In this document: positions 48,071 to 58,597 of the stretch, in pieces
How the letters are laid out: each line of letters begins with the position of its first letter
How positions within the stretch are numbered: position 1 is the first letter of the stretch
DNA from: Cedecea neteri
Lineage (GTDB): Bacteria; Pseudomonadota; Gammaproteobacteria; Enterobacterales; Enterobacteriaceae
Direction: 5' to 3'
Length of the DNA: 64,000 nucleotides
Assembly: GCF_000758325.1 (NCBI RefSeq)
Contig: NZ_CP009459.1
Coordinates: forward strand, 868,001-932,000
Program-made: the position numbers and the translations under genes
The notes under the pieces: model-generated
Database searches by the model: none
The model's input: the letters and a program-made list of their open reading frames with translations, nothing else
What the model was told of the DNA's origin: nothing

Positions 48071-48849
48071 ATGCTATCGACGTTGACTTCCGTTTTGCAC
48101 TTTTCAGCGATGTTCACGCCAATTTACCAGCACTCGAGGCCGTTTTGCAGGACATTGACCGCCACCACATCAACCAAATTTGGTGCCTGGGCGATCTGGT
48201 GGATTTTGCGCCGTGGCCGAATGAAGTGATAAACCTGATTCGCGGCCGCGGCATTCCAGTAGTGATGGGCAACCACGACCGCCGCGTGGCAATGGACGAG
48301 CCGGTCACACCGCTTGCCAAACACTCCGCTGCAGAACAACAGGCTCGTGAACAGGCGATAGCCTTGAGCAAACGCACGCTAACTGAGGAGAACCGCCGCT
48401 GGCTCAGCGCCCTGCCCCGGTCAAGAGCGTTTCACGCCGGGCCGCTCAGAATTCTGCTGGTTCACGCCAGCCCGGATTCGCTGTCCGAGTATGTGCACCG
48501 CCAGTTCTCCTGCAGCCAGCTCATGAAGTGGCAAACCACGCATCAGTTCGATGTGATGGTTTCCGGGCATACGCACTACGCGGATATTCGCGAATTAGTG
48601 CGCAGCGATGGCCGCAGGTTAATCGTCGCCAATACCGGTGCCGTCGGTCGAATCAAACCCGGCGAGCCGCAGGCTACCTGGCTGAGGGGGCATTACCGGC
48701 ACGGGAAGCTAAAACTGACTATTCAAACGGTAAATTATGACGTCGCCGCCGTGGCCCAGGCGATTAAAAACAGCCCGGTGCCTGACTTTTACGCGGAGGA
48801 GCTGTATCAACACGGCATGACCTGCTCGCGGGCGCTGTCTGCATTCTGA
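48067..48849 (+). CDS. Calcineurin-like metallophosphoesterase
   Basis: A 260-residue protein. All metal-binding motifs are present in order: FSDVHANLPAL (DxH), CLGDLVDF (GDxxD), VMGNHDRR (GNHD), LLVHASPD, and VSGHTHYAD (GHxH). The family includes phosphodiesterases of the YfcE type. The start at 48067 overlaps the MFS stop; longer frames upstream lie inside the transporter. The substrate is unknown. Coupling to an efflux pump is unusual and may only reflect shared control. Confidence 0.88.
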   Translation: MNAIDVDFRFALFSDVHANLPALEAVLQDIDRHHINQIWCLGDLVDFAPWPNEVINLIRGRGIPVVMGNHDRRVAMDEPVTPLAKHSAAEQQAREQAIALSKRTLTEENRRWLSALPRSRAFHAGPLRILLVHASPDSLSEYVHRQFSCSQLMKWQTTHQFDVMVSGHTHYADIRELVRSDGRRLIVANTGAVGRIKPGEPQATWLRGHYRHGKLKLTIQTVNYDVAAVAQAIKNSPVPDFYAEELYQHGMTCSRALSAF

Positions 48850-48961
48850 GCGGCTGACTATTTCGTGATAAGCTGCGCAATATTGGCGACAGATAACGCC
48901 CATCACCAGGTTGATGCGCAATACTGCCTCACTTTCATTGCTTGCCGCTTCAGGAAGAAAA

Positions 48962-49240
48962 ATGGCCTTTAAATACGCACTTGTTCTGCTGGCTCCGCTG
49001 CTACTGGCGGCCTGTTCCTCATCGGACAACTCAGGGATGGATCGCCAGGACCGGCAGCGGCTGGACGACAGCTTTATCCGCTCGCCGTGGCCCGATCCCT
49101 ACTACAACAGCCGCTACCTGACGCCGGAACAGCGCCAGGACATTCGCGACCGCATTCGCGCCGACCAGCTGGAAGCCAGAGGCCGCCGGGATAACAGCAC
49201 CGACAGCGGCGACGGTTTTGGCCAGCCGGTGCATTTCTAA
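48962..49240 (+). CDS. Small lipoprotein of unknown function
   Basis: A 92-residue lipoprotein with a signal peptide and lipobox ([20 protein letters not shown]). The mature part is hydrophilic and rich in Asp, Arg and Gln ([21 protein letters not shown], then [20 protein letters not shown]), resembling small enteric outer-membrane lipoproteins. The start at 48962 makes a normal signal peptide; the upstream ATG at 48911 would bury it. Its stop codon overlaps that of the convergent SDR gene. Confidence 0.8.
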   Translation: MAFKYALVLLAPLLLAACSSSDNSGMDRQDRQRLDDSFIRSPWPDPYYNSRYLTPEQRQDIRDRIRADQLEARGRRDNSTDSGDGFGQPVHF

Positions 49241-50016
49241 ACGGTCGGCACCGTTCCGCCGTCAATAATGTACTCCGTGCCGGTAATCACGGCGGCACGG
49301 TCTGAGGCCAGGAAGGCAATCAGGTTAGCCACTTCTTCAGGTTTAGCCGGGCGGCCAAGCGGGATCCCGCCCAGCGAATCCATAATGATCTGCTTCCCGC
49401 CCTCATAATCCGTGCCCGCCTGCAGCGCCAACCGCTCCGCCAGGCGGACAGAGGCCTCTGTTTCAATCCAGCCCGGCGCCACGCGCAGCACCCGCACGCC
49501 CTGCGGGGAAACCTCTTTCGACAGGCTTTTGCTATAGGCGGAAAGCGCTGCTTTGGCTGCGGCATAGGCCGTGGTTGCCTCCGGCAGCGGTAAAATCCGT
49601 TGAATCGAAGAGACGTGGATAATCACGCCTGAGCCCTGCGCCGTCATGCCCGGCAGCAACGCCCTGTCCAGCCGCACCGCCGGGAAAAGGTTAAGCGCCA
49701 GCTCGCGCTGCCACTGCGCTTCGTCCAGCGTCGCATAGCCTCCGGCGGGAGATGATGAGCCGCCGAGCATATGCACGATGATATCCACACCCCCGAGACG
49801 CGCCTGCACCGCTTTTACCAGTTGCTCGCAGCCCTCACGCGTGGCGAGATCCGCCGCAAAAAACTCATCATCATGAACGTTTTCAGGCGCATGGCGAGCC
49901 ACGGTCATGACCTGCGCGCCTAGCTCGCGGAACAGCGCCACGGTCGCCGCCCCAGCCCCCTTCGTGCCGGATGTCACCAGCGCTCTCTTGCCCTTCAGTG
50001 TCAAAAAGTCAGTCAT
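49237..50016 (-). CDS. Short-chain dehydrogenase/reductase
   Basis: A 259-residue SDR. Visible motifs are the cofactor loop [12 protein letters not shown] (TGxxxGxG variant with Ser for Thr), HMLGGS in place of the usual NNAG, the active-site Tyr and Lys in YAAAKAAL near residue 155, and the C-terminal [14 protein letters not shown]. The start at 50016 follows GGAGAACGTAAG; longer frames to 50328 run into the divergent LysR region. It is probably an NAD(P)H-dependent oxidoreductase controlled by the LysR gene at 50126. Confidence 0.9.
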   Translation of the reverse strand: MTDFLTLKGKRALVTSGTKGAGAATVALFRELGAQVMTVARHAPENVHDDEFFAADLATREGCEQLVKAVQARLGGVDIIVHMLGGSSSPAGGYATLDEAQWQRELALNLFPAVRLDRALLPGMTAQGSGVIIHVSSIQRILPLPEATTAYAAAKAALSAYSKSLSKEVSPQGVRVLRVAPGWIETEASVRLAERLALQAGTDYEGGKQIIMDSLGGIPLGRPAKPEEVANLIAFLASDRAAVITGTEYIIDGGTVPTV

Positions 50017-50125
50017 CTTACGTTCTCCAGAAAGTCGATATACCTGCCGTATCACTACTCTAAGAACGCGGTATAATTTAAACAATTGGGACAAACCGGG
50101 ATGAAATGATGAAGGAATCGGGACA

Positions 50126-51028
50126 ATGTCGCGTATAGCCCTCGACGATATCGAAGCCGTGCAGGCCATCGCCCGCCGGGGATCTTTCCGCGCGGCGGCT
50201 ATCGACCTCGGCGTTTCAACCACGGCGCTCAGCCATACGCTGGCAAAGTTTGAGGCCGAACTTGGCGTGCGTCTGTTCAATCGCACCACCCGCAGCGTGT
50301 CGCTGACGGAGGCCGGGAGGTTGTTCATCGAGCGAGTTAGCCCGTCTCTTCAGGGGCTGAACGACGCCCTTGAAAGTGTGCGGGCGCACCGCGATACACC
50401 GTCCGGCGTGCTGCGCATCAACGCACCGCCTTTTGCCGCTCGCCAGGTGCTTTCGTCGCTGATTTTTGAGTTTTTACGCCGCTATCCGGAGATGCAGGTC
50501 GATATGGTGACCGAAGGAAAGCTGGTCGATATCGTGGCAGAAGGATTCGATCTTGGCGTGCGCGTGGCCGGGCTGGTGCCTGCCGATATGATTGCGCTTT
50601 CTCTCGGCCAACCGCAGCGCTTTGCCGTTGTCGCGTCTCCGGCTTATCTGTCAGAGCACGGCGCGCCGCTAACGCCGGGCGACTTGCTGAATCACGCCTG
50701 TATTCGCGTCCGGCTACCGGACGGCTCGCTCTACCGCTGGCATCTGGAAAAGCAGGGTGAAGTCGCGCAAGTCGACGTGCGGGGGCCGCTGACGCTGGAC
50801 GAAGCCTCGCTGGCGCGGGAGGCGGTGCTGGAAGGTGTCGGGATTGGCTTTTTCATGGAGCAAAACGTCGCCGACGAAATCCGCTCCGGCAAGCTGGTGC
50901 GCCTGCTGGAAACCTGGACGCCACCCTTCCCTGGGCTTTGCCTATACTATTCCGGCAGGCGGCATCCTTCTGCCGGGCTTGCCGCTTTCCTGGCACTGGC
51001 ACGGGAAAACAGTCAGGGAGGCCACTGA
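50126..51028 (+). CDS. LysR family regulator
   Basis: A 300-residue LysR protein. The winged helix is [20 protein letters not shown] with [18 protein letters not shown], then [16 protein letters not shown]. It is divergent from the SDR gene across about 110 bp. In that interval ATTGGGACAA near 50085 and ATCGGGACAA near 50117 repeat in the same direction and may be part of the binding site. Confidence 0.9.
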   Translation: MSRIALDDIEAVQAIARRGSFRAAAIDLGVSTTALSHTLAKFEAELGVRLFNRTTRSVSLTEAGRLFIERVSPSLQGLNDALESVRAHRDTPSGVLRINAPPFAARQVLSSLIFEFLRRYPEMQVDMVTEGKLVDIVAEGFDLGVRVAGLVPADMIALSLGQPQRFAVVASPAYLSEHGAPLTPGDLLNHACIRVRLPDGSLYRWHLEKQGEVAQVDVRGPLTLDEASLAREAVLEGVGIGFFMEQNVADEIRSGKLVRLLETWTPPFPGLCLYYSGRRHPSAGLAAFLALARENSQGGH

Positions 51029-51042
51029 CCTCCCCGTAGCAC

Positions 51043-53208
51043 TTAGAAGCTGTAGTTTGCCGTCAGCGAGAAGCTGCGCGGGGCACCATAAACCACATAG
51101 TCGGAAAGCCAGGATTCATATTCTTTGTCAAACAGGTTGTTGATGTTGCCCTGTACGGCAAAGTTTTTCGTCACCTGGTAGCGGGTGAAGAGATCCACCA
51201 GCGCGTAGCTGCCCTGTTTGATACGGGTGTCGCCGTCCGGGCCGGAAGTATCCTGCCAGGTTTTACCCTGCCAGTTCACTCCACCGCCCACGGTCACTTC
51301 CGGCAGCATCGGCAGCTGGTAGCGGGTAAACAGCTTCAGCGTGGTGCGCGGTTGGTCCGGGTTCACTGCCTCGCCGTTATTGTCGTCCGCCACATAGCGG
51401 GAAGCGCCGAAGGTAAGCTGCCAGTTATCGGTCAGCGCGCCGTTCAGCTCAAACTCCACGCCGCGGCTTACGGTGCCGTTCACGGACTTATACGCCGTTT
51501 CGCCAGGGTTGCCGTTAACCGGCGTGCCAAGCGCCTGAGCAACTTTATCCTGCTCGATGCGGAATACCGCCAACGAGGTCGTCAGGCGCGTGTTAAACCA
51601 GTCCGCTTTCACGCCCGCTTCATAACTCTTCCCGGTGGTTGGGTCGAGGTAATCGCCGTTAACGTCGCGCTTGTCGGTCGGCTGGAAGATGGAGGTGTAG
51701 CTGGTGTAGGCCGACCAGGTGTCGTTGATGTCGTAAACCAGGCCCGCGTACGGCGTGACGTCATGCTTTTTGCTGCTCAGGCTGGTTTGCGGCGCAGTGG
51801 ACGGGTTGTAGTCTGCATCCCATTCGGTGTAGCGAGCGCCCACAATCAGGTGCAGCGGATCGGCCAGCGAGAAACGCGCGGCAGTGTAGGCAGACTGCTG
51901 GCGCACCACATCTTTGCTATACAGCGAGAAGGCTGACCAGCTTGGGTCTACAACGTTACTGTAGAAGCTGTCCATCGCGATGCCGCCGTAAGGCAAGCCG
52001 GTGTTCGGCATCGCGTTGTCGTAGTGGTTACGCTGGCGGCTGTAGCTGCCGCCGAACATCAGCTCGTGCTGGCGGCCAAACAGATCAAAACCGCCGCGCA
52101 CAAACGCATCCACCGAATCCTGTTTACGCTCGCCCCGGTTCCAGCCGCCGTAGGCGCTGGTGCCTGCCCCGGTCACTTTATCCGGGAAGCCGGTGACGTA
52201 CATCAGCTTAGAGTCGAAGTTGGTTTCGGCGTGCAGCGTGTTGATTCGCGCTTCCCAGCCGTTATCAAAGCGCTGCACCAGGTTGGCGAACACTTTGGTG
52301 GCGTCTTTGTTGGAATAGGCCCAGTCCGGCGCGGTGGTGGCGCTGCGGCTAAAGTTTGTCCGGCTGCCGTCGGCATACCAGGTGGGCAGGCCGCCCCAGG
52401 TCGGGCTGTCGTCATTGCTTTCCTGGTAGTCGTAGCCGACGGAAAGCGTGGTGGAATCGGTCAAATCGGCATCCACTACGGCGTAGATGAATTTCTTGCG
52501 GTAATGGCTTTTATCGAGCCAGGTATCGTTGTCCTGGTAGCCGGTGACCACGCGGCCCCGCACGTTGCCGGACTCACTCAGCGGCGCGGAGAGATCCGCC
52601 ACATAGCGCTGCTTGTCCCAACTGCCGTAGCTGGCGGAGACGTTGCCTTTAAATTCACGGCTGTCGGCGTGCTTGCGCACCATATTGATGTACGCCGAAG
52701 GGTTGCCGCTACCGCTCATCAGCCCCGCCGCGCCGCGCACCACTTCAATATTTTCAAACACGGCGGTATCCGAACCGGTATCGCCGAAGTCCCAGACGTC
52801 GCTAACCTGAGTGGGCATGTCGTCGTAGGCATAGTTGCTGATGAAGAAGCCGCGCGCAAAGTAAGTGGCACGGCTGCTGTCCACCAGCTTGGTGCTGATA
52901 CCGGTGGCGTTATCCAGCACGTCGCCGATGGTTTGCAGGTTCTGATCCTGAATACGCTGCTGGCTGATGACGCTGACGGATTGCGGGATATCACGCGGAA
53001 TCAGCAGCAGCTTGGTGCCGGTGGTAGTGGTTTTGACGCTGTAATCCTGTTCCTGTCCCGCCAGCGGATTGTCCGCCTGAGTATTTACCGTGATGGTGTC
53101 TTCTGCCTGCGCAGAAGGCAGTAGCGCCAGCGCAATGGCCGCAGCCAGGAGTGATGGGCCGCCTGCCCGTAACGTGAACCGATCCCTGGAGAAGTTAACC
53201 AATGCCAT
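51043..53208 (-). CDS. fhuE: TonB-dependent siderophore receptor, FhuE-like
   Basis: A 721-residue outer-membrane receptor very like E. coli FhuE (729 residues), which imports ferric coprogen and rhodotorulate. A signal peptide ends near LPSAQAED. The TonB box is ITVNTQ, just after it. The plug contains RDIPQSVSVISQQRIQDQNLQ and VEVVRGAAGLMSGSGNPSA-like segments. The barrel ends in the aromatic SFSLTANYSF. Ligand specificity could differ from FhuE because the barrel loops vary. The upstream interval has only a weak Fur-like match. Confidence 0.85.
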   Translation of the reverse strand: MALVNFSRDRFTLRAGGPSLLAAAIALALLPSAQAEDTITVNTQADNPLAGQEQDYSVKTTTTGTKLLLIPRDIPQSVSVISQQRIQDQNLQTIGDVLDNATGISTKLVDSSRATYFARGFFISNYAYDDMPTQVSDVWDFGDTGSDTAVFENIEVVRGAAGLMSGSGNPSAYINMVRKHADSREFKGNVSASYGSWDKQRYVADLSAPLSESGNVRGRVVTGYQDNDTWLDKSHYRKKFIYAVVDADLTDSTTLSVGYDYQESNDDSPTWGGLPTWYADGSRTNFSRSATTAPDWAYSNKDATKVFANLVQRFDNGWEARINTLHAETNFDSKLMYVTGFPDKVTGAGTSAYGGWNRGERKQDSVDAFVRGGFDLFGRQHELMFGGSYSRQRNHYDNAMPNTGLPYGGIAMDSFYSNVVDPSWSAFSLYSKDVVRQQSAYTAARFSLADPLHLIVGARYTEWDADYNPSTAPQTSLSSKKHDVTPYAGLVYDINDTWSAYTSYTSIFQPTDKRDVNGDYLDPTTGKSYEAGVKADWFNTRLTTSLAVFRIEQDKVAQALGTPVNGNPGETAYKSVNGTVSRGVEFELNGALTDNWQLTFGASRYVADDNNGEAVNPDQPRTTLKLFTRYQLPMLPEVTVGGGVNWQGKTWQDTSGPDGDTRIKQGSYALVDLFTRYQVTKNFAVQGNINNLFDKEYESWLSDYVVYGAPRSFSLTANYSF

Positions 53209-53568
53209 GTTAAACCCTCATTTTTGCAGTGCTGCGGCGTTTTCCGTGGCCGGCACTTTTTTTGATTTTTATAAAGACGCGCACCATTAAATGCGGATGA
53301 GAAATATACGCATTTGTATTTAACCTGTAAACAAATGTAATTCCCTGAGGGTTAACGGAGATTGCACCGTTGCGGGGCAAAAACGGCCTTTGGTGGCAAT
53401 AAAAATTGCCGCTTTCGCTTTACAAAGCAACACGCAAATCTGTTGTTAAAACAGCCTCATCATCTGGCTTATTGCTTAGATTGTGATAGATTCCTCTCGC
53501 TTTCAAAACATACACAGCAAAATACGCTGCGAAGCCTCTCTCTTTTTTCAGGTAAACGATCGGACGCC
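53209..53568. other. Interval between divergent fhuE-like and emrD genes
   Basis: About 360 bp holding both promoters. An AT-rich stretch near 53285-53340 is the likely fhuE promoter region. A Fur-box-like GAGAAATATACGCATTTGT at 53299-53317 matches the 19-bp consensus at 11 positions, which is marginal. The emrD frame stays open here from 53362 but has no family homology before 53569. Confidence 0.55.
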
Positions 53569-54753
53569 ATGAGAAAGTTAGCCAATATCCACCTGCTGAT
53601 GATGTTGATTCTGCTGGTTGCTGTCGGGCAGATGACACAGACGATTTATATTCCTTCTATTCCCGATATGGCTCATGAAATGGGCGTGCGCAGCGGCGCG
53701 ATTCAGCGCGTGATGGCGGCCTATTTGTTTACCTACGGCGTGTCTCAGCTGTTTTATGGCCCACTTTCCGATCGCATTGGCCGCCGCCCGGTGATCCTCG
53801 CCGGTATGGTGATTTTCATGCTGGCGACGCTCGGCGCGCTGTTTACCACCAATTTGCATATTCTGGTTCTGGCGAGCGCCCTGCAGGGCATGGGCACCGG
53901 GGTTGCAGGCGTGATGGCTAGAACCATGCCGCGCGATCTCTACGAAGGCGGTGATTTACGCCAGGCCAACAGCCTGCTGAATATGGGTATTCTGGTGAGT
54001 CCGCTGCTGGCACCGGTTATTGGCGGGATGCTGGACAGCGTCTGGGGCTGGCGGGCCTGTTACGGCTTCCTGCTGCTGCTGTGTGCCATTGTGGCGTTTT
54101 CTATGTGGCGCTGGCTGCCCGAAACCCGCCCGGCAGACGCCGCGCCGCCTCGCCTGATGCGCAGCTACAAAATGCTGCTCGGCAATATCTCCTTCAACTG
54201 CTATCTGCTGATGCTGGTCGGTGGCCTGGCGGGCGTGGCGGTGTTTGAAGCCTGTTCCGGCGTGCTAATGGGCGGCGTACTTGGCCTGAACGGCGTGGTG
54301 GTCAGCATTCTGTTTATTCTGCCCATTCCGGCGGCATTTTTCGGCTCCTGGTACGCGGGCCGCCAGAACGTGCGTTTCTCCAGCCTGATGTGGCAGGCGG
54401 TATTGAGCTGCCTGTTCGCCGGGATTTTCATGTGGATCCCTGGCTGGTTCGGCATCATGAATATCTGGACGTTACTGGTGCCTGCGGCGCTGTTCTTCTT
54501 CGGCGCGGGCATGCTATTCCCGCTGGCGACCAGCGGCGCGATGGAGCCGTTCCCGTTCCTCGCCGGTACCGCAGGGGCGCTGGTTGGCGGCCTGCAAAAT
54601 ATCGGCTCCGGCGTGATGGCCTGGTTCTCCGCGCTGATGCCGCAAACCGGGCAATACAGCATCGGAATGCTGATGACCGCGATGGGCGTGCTGATCCTGT
54701 GCTGCTGGCTGCCGCTGGCGCAACGGTTCCAGCATCATGGCGAGACAGTTTAG
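53569..54753 (+). CDS. emrD: Multidrug efflux MFS transporter EmrD
   Basis: EmrD exports hydrophobic drugs and uncouplers in exchange for protons. Starting at 53569 gives 394 residues, exactly the E. coli length. The 12-span protein has QTIYIPSIPDMAHEMGV in the first span and loop, and motif A in YGPLSDRIGRRPVILAG. The conserved LFPLATSGAMEPFPFLAGTA lies near residue 310. Its stop codon abuts the convergent dsdC stop with no gap. Confidence 0.95.
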   Translation: MRKLANIHLLMMLILLVAVGQMTQTIYIPSIPDMAHEMGVRSGAIQRVMAAYLFTYGVSQLFYGPLSDRIGRRPVILAGMVIFMLATLGALFTTNLHILVLASALQGMGTGVAGVMARTMPRDLYEGGDLRQANSLLNMGILVSPLLAPVIGGMLDSVWGWRACYGFLLLLCAIVAFSMWRWLPETRPADAAPPRLMRSYKMLLGNISFNCYLLMLVGGLAGVAVFEACSGVLMGGVLGLNGVVVSILFILPIPAAFFGSWYAGRQNVRFSSLMWQAVLSCLFAGIFMWIPGWFGIMNIWTLLVPAALFFFGAGMLFPLATSGAMEPFPFLAGTAGALVGGLQNIGSGVMAWFSALMPQTGQYSIGMLMTAMGVLILCCWLPLAQRFQHHGETV

Positions 54754-55689
54754 TTAGGTTGCCGGTTCGGCAAGATTTTTAAGCCAGCCGATAAAAGCAT
54801 CAATCTTCGGCCATTGTCGGCCACTAAGGGTCGAAATATAGTAATGCTGATGGCATTTTAACGTTTTGTCACCAAACGGGGCGATCAACTCGCCCCGCTC
54901 CAGCCGCTTTTGCACCAGCCTTTTTCGCCCCATCGCCACGCCAACGTGGTTCATCGCGGCAATCACCGCCAGGTCAGAGCGATCGAAGCCGATGCCCGTC
55001 GAGGCGGGTAGCTCAATGCCAAACTGCTGCGCCCAGCTGTGCCACTCATCGGTGCCGGAATCATTGCTCCACGCCTGCCGGTCATGCAGCAAAGTACAGT
55101 GGCGCAGTTGAGAAGGCCGGGAATGAAGCTCAAATCGACGGGCATATTCCGGGCTGCAAACCGGCAGAATCGCCTCATCCATCAGAAAATGGTGGCTCAG
55201 CTGCGAGGAAGGGGCATCGTCAAAATAGAGCGCCAGATCGATACCGGCGCGCTGTAAATTCAGGTTGTCGTTCCCCGTCAGAATGGTTAGCGAGATAGAA
55301 GGGTAGCGCTGGGTAAAATCCCCGAGCGCGGGCACCAGCCAGCACTGGGCAATCGACGGCCTTGAGTACACGGTCAGCGTCCCCGAGAGTTCCTGGTTTT
55401 TGATATCCAGAATCTCCTGGTTCAATGTGCCCAGAGACGACTTCAGCGCCCAGAACACCTGCTTGCCTTCATGCGTTAGCTCCACTTTGCGGTGCGAGCG
55501 AACAAAAAGCTGGATCCCCAGCTCCTCTTCCAGTTGGTTAATCCGGTGGCTAACCGCGCTGGGGCTGAGCGACAGTTCCTCTGCCGCCAGTGCAAAAGAT
55601 TCATGCCGCGCTGCCACCTCAAAGGTATACAGCTTCGACAGTTGCCAGCCGTTTAATAACCGATTTCGCCCCTCGCGCGACGTTTCCAT
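54754..55689 (-). CDS. dsdC: D-serine operon activator (LysR family)
   Basis: DsdC activates dsdXA in the presence of D-serine. The 311-residue length equals E. coli, with closely matching blocks such as NRLLNGWQLSKLYTFEVAAR, LAAEELSLSPSAVSHRINQL (winged helix) and ILDIKNQELSGTLTVYSRPS. It is divergent from dsdX across 224 bp, as in the E. coli locus. Confidence 0.96.
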   Translation of the reverse strand: METSREGRNRLLNGWQLSKLYTFEVAARHESFALAAEELSLSPSAVSHRINQLEEELGIQLFVRSHRKVELTHEGKQVFWALKSSLGTLNQEILDIKNQELSGTLTVYSRPSIAQCWLVPALGDFTQRYPSISLTILTGNDNLNLQRAGIDLALYFDDAPSSQLSHHFLMDEAILPVCSPEYARRFELHSRPSQLRHCTLLHDRQAWSNDSGTDEWHSWAQQFGIELPASTGIGFDRSDLAVIAAMNHVGVAMGRKRLVQKRLERGELIAPFGDKTLKCHQHYYISTLSGRQWPKIDAFIGWLKNLAEPAT

Positions 55690-55913
55690 CGTGACCTCTC
55701 TCTCAATTCAGCCAGCCGAGTTTAAAAAAACTGTCGTCGGTCAGCAGCATTTAGTTGAGAAAATTAAAACCTACTGCGCATTTCATCGCTTTATTCCGAC
55801 GCAAATCACCTTTCTGATTCGATTTACCTCATGTGAAAGGCCAATTTTATCGTTTGTCAGCCCGGATGGATTTTTATCCAATAGCCCGCAAATGATGCAC
55901 AGGAGAAGGGCTA

Positions 55914-57251
55914 ATGGGATCGCAAATCTGGGTGGTGGGTACGCTGCTTGCCAGCATAGTGTTAATCGTGTTGACCATCGTAAAACTGAAGCTTCATCCT
56001 TTCCTCGCGCTGCTGATGGCGAGCTTTTTCGTCGGCGTGATGATGGGCATGGGCCCGCTGGACATGGTTAACGCGGTGGAAAGCGGCATCGGCGGCACGC
56101 TGGGCTTTTTAGCCGCGGTCATCGGGCTGGGCACCATTCTGGGAAAAATGATGGAGGTTTCCGGGGCTGCCGAGCGCATTGGTCTGGCGCTGCAGCGCTG
56201 CCGCTGGCTTTCCGCCGACGTGATTATGGTGCTGGTCGGCCTGATTTGCGGTATTACGCTGTTCGTTGAGGTTGGCGTGGTGCTGCTTATCCCACTGGCC
56301 TTTTCCATCGCCAAAAAGACCCACACGTCTTTGCTGAAACTTGCGATCCCGCTGTGTACCGCGTTGATGGCAGTTCACTGCGTAGTTCCGCCGCACCCGG
56401 CGGCGCTGTTCGTGACCAATAAGCTCGGCGCCGATGTAGGCACCGTGATTGTATATGGCTTAGCGGTTGGCCTGCTGGCGTCTTTGGTGGGTGGCCCGCT
56501 CTTCCTGAAGTGCCTGGGCAATCGTCTGCCGTTTAAATCCGTTCCTGTCGAATTCTCAGATCTGCAAACGCGCGATGCGGCCTCTCTGCCGTCTTTGAGC
56601 GCCACGCTGTTTACCGTGCTGCTGCCTATTTTTCTGATGCTGGCGAAGACGCTGGCGGAACTGAACATGACGCCGGGCAGCACGACTTACACCGCGCTGG
56701 AGTTTATCGGCAACCCGATTACCGCGATGTTTATCGCCGTTTTCGTGGCCTATTATCTGCTGGGCCTGCGCCAGAATATGGGTATCGCGACGCTGTTAAG
56801 CCACACCGAGACTGGCTTTGGCTCCATCGCGAATATCCTGATGATCATCGGGGCAGGCGGGGCGTTTAACGCCATTCTTAAGGCAAGCGGCATGGCGGAC
56901 AGCCTGGCATTGAGCCTTTCCAGCCTGCATCTACACCCCATTCTGCTGGCCTGGCTGGTAGCCCTTATCCTTCACGCCGCCGTGGGCTCCGCTACCGTGG
57001 CGATGATGGGTGCCACAGCTATCGTTGCCCCGCTGCTGCCGCTCTACCCCAATGTCAGCCCCGAGATTGTGACGCTCGCCATCGGCTCCGGTGCTATCGG
57101 CTGCACCATTGTGACCGACTCACTTTTCTGGCTGGTGAAGCAGTACTGCGGCGCCACGCTCCATGAAACCTTCAAGTACTACACCACGGCGACGTTCATC
57201 GCTTCTTTAGTTGCACTGGCTGGCACATTCCTGCTTTCCTTTATCATCTGA
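55914..57251 (+). CDS. dsdX: D-serine transporter DsdX (GntP family)
   Basis: DsdX is a proton symporter for D-serine. The 445-residue length is standard for the GntP family. It starts [20 protein letters not shown], with family segments [20 protein letters not shown] near residue 150 and [18 protein letters not shown] near residue 75. It starts the dsdXA operon, and dsdA follows after 17 bp. Confidence 0.96.
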   Translation: MGSQIWVVGTLLASIVLIVLTIVKLKLHPFLALLMASFFVGVMMGMGPLDMVNAVESGIGGTLGFLAAVIGLGTILGKMMEVSGAAERIGLALQRCRWLSADVIMVLVGLICGITLFVEVGVVLLIPLAFSIAKKTHTSLLKLAIPLCTALMAVHCVVPPHPAALFVTNKLGADVGTVIVYGLAVGLLASLVGGPLFLKCLGNRLPFKSVPVEFSDLQTRDAASLPSLSATLFTVLLPIFLMLAKTLAELNMTPGSTTYTALEFIGNPITAMFIAVFVAYYLLGLRQNMGIATLLSHTETGFGSIANILMIIGAGGAFNAILKASGMADSLALSLSSLHLHPILLAWLVALILHAAVGSATVAMMGATAIVAPLLPLYPNVSPEIVTLAIGSGAIGCTIVTDSLFWLVKQYCGATLHETFKYYTTATFIASLVALAGTFLLSFII

Positions 57252-57268
57252 GCGCCAGGAGGCTCGTT

Positions 57269-58597
57269 ATGACATCGACAGAATTACACGCATTAACCGA
57301 AAAATTTCCGCTGCTCTGCGAGCTTACTGCCCTGAACGAAACGGCCTGGTTTAACCCCGGAACCACACCCCTTGCCGAAGGCTTACCGCATGTTGGCCTG
57401 ACGGAGCAGGACGTCAAAGAAGCGCACGCCAGGCTGGCTCGCTTTGCGCCTTACCTGGCCAAAGCTTTCCCGGAAACCGCCGCAACCGGCGGTATTATTG
57501 AGTCGGAGTTGGTGGTTATCCCGGCGATGCAAGCACGGCTGGAAAAAGAAAATGGGCAAAAAATCTGCGGCAAGCTGTGGCTGAAAAAAGACAGCCATCT
57601 GCCTATTTCTGGCTCAATTAAGGCGCGTGGGGGCATTTATGAAGTCCTGACCCACGCGGAAAAACTGGCTATCGAGGCCGGGCTACTGACTCCTGAAGAT
57701 GACTACAGCAAGTTGCTTTCTCCTGAATTACGCGAGTTTTTCAGCCGCTACAGCATCGCCGTGGGCTCTACCGGCAACCTGGGTCTGTCGATTGGTATCA
57801 TCAGCGCCCGAATTGGCTTCCGCGTCACGGTGCATATGTCCGCCGACGCCCGCGAATGGAAAAAAGCCAAACTGCGCAGCCACGGCGTGGAGGTGGTTGA
57901 ATACGCGGAAGATTACGGCGTCGCCGTTGAGCAAGGGCGAAAAGCCGCCGAAGCAGATGCTAACTGTTTCTTTATCGATGATGAAAACTCCCGCACGCTG
58001 TTCCTTGGCTACGCTGTCGCCGGGCAAAGACTGAAAGAACAATTTTCACAGCAGTCGATTACCGTCGATGAGCAGCATCCTTTGTTCGTCTATCTGCCCT
58101 GCGGCGTCGGCGGCGGCCCCGGTGGCGTGGCGTTTGGGCTGAAGCTGGCGTTCGGCGACCACGTTCATTGTGTTTTTGCCGAGCCAACGCACTCCCCCTG
58201 CATGCTGTTGGGCGTTTATACCGGCCTGCATGATGCTCTTTCCGTTCAGGATATCGGCATCGATAACCTGACCGCCGCCGATGGCCTTGCCGTGGGGCGG
58301 GCTTCCGGCTTTGTCGGCAGAGCGATGCAAAGACTGCTGGACGGCTTCTACACCGTGGACGATCAAACGCTGTACAACATGCTCGGCTGGCTGGCAGAAG
58401 AGGAAGGTATTCGTCTGGAACCGTCGGCACTGGCCGGCATGGCCGGGCCACAGCGCGTGTGTTCGGCGGTGCCTTATCATGAGATGCAGGGCTTCAGCGC
58501 CCGGCAGCTTGATAACGCAACGCACCTGGTCTGGGCCACCGGGGGCGGTATGGTTCCTGAGGCTGAGATGGCGCAGTATTTAGCGAAGGCTCGCTGA
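57269..58597 (+). CDS. dsdA: D-serine ammonia-lyase
   Basis: DsdA converts D-serine to pyruvate and ammonia, detoxifying it and allowing growth on it. The 442-residue protein has the PLP lysine in [14 protein letters not shown] near residue 118, the phosphate-binding glycine loop [14 protein letters not shown] near 278, and [13 protein letters not shown] near 170. The ribosome site is AGGAGG. REP-like hairpins follow. Confidence 0.97.
   Translation: MTSTELHALTEKFPLLCELTALNETAWFNPGTTPLAEGLPHVGLTEQDVKEAHARLARFAPYLAKAFPETAATGGIIESELVVIPAMQARLEKENGQKICGKLWLKKDSHLPISGSIKARGGIYEVLTHAEKLAIEAGLLTPEDDYSKLLSPELREFFSRYSIAVGSTGNLGLSIGIISARIGFRVTVHMSADAREWKKAKLRSHGVEVVEYAEDYGVAVEQGRKAAEADANCFFIDDENSRTLFLGYAVAGQRLKEQFSQQSITVDEQHPLFVYLPCGVGGGPGGVAFGLKLAFGDHVHCVFAEPTHSPCMLLGVYTGLHDALSVQDIGIDNLTAADGLAVGRASGFVGRAMQRLLDGFYTVDDQTLYNMLGWLAEEEGIRLEPSALAGMAGPQRVCSAVPYHEMQGFSARQLDNATHLVWATGGGMVPEAEMAQYLAKAR

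Noticed and set aside
52024-53124. 366-residue open frame on the plus strand
   Set aside because: Antisense to the FhuE-like receptor gene; no motif.
53299-53317. Fur box upstream of the FhuE-like gene
   Set aside because: Only 11 of 19 positions match the consensus, which is marginal. A weight-matrix score or Fur binding data would be needed.
55833-55848. CRP site ahead of dsdX
   Set aside because: ATGTGAAAGG gives only one half-site; the other half is AT-rich without TCACA.
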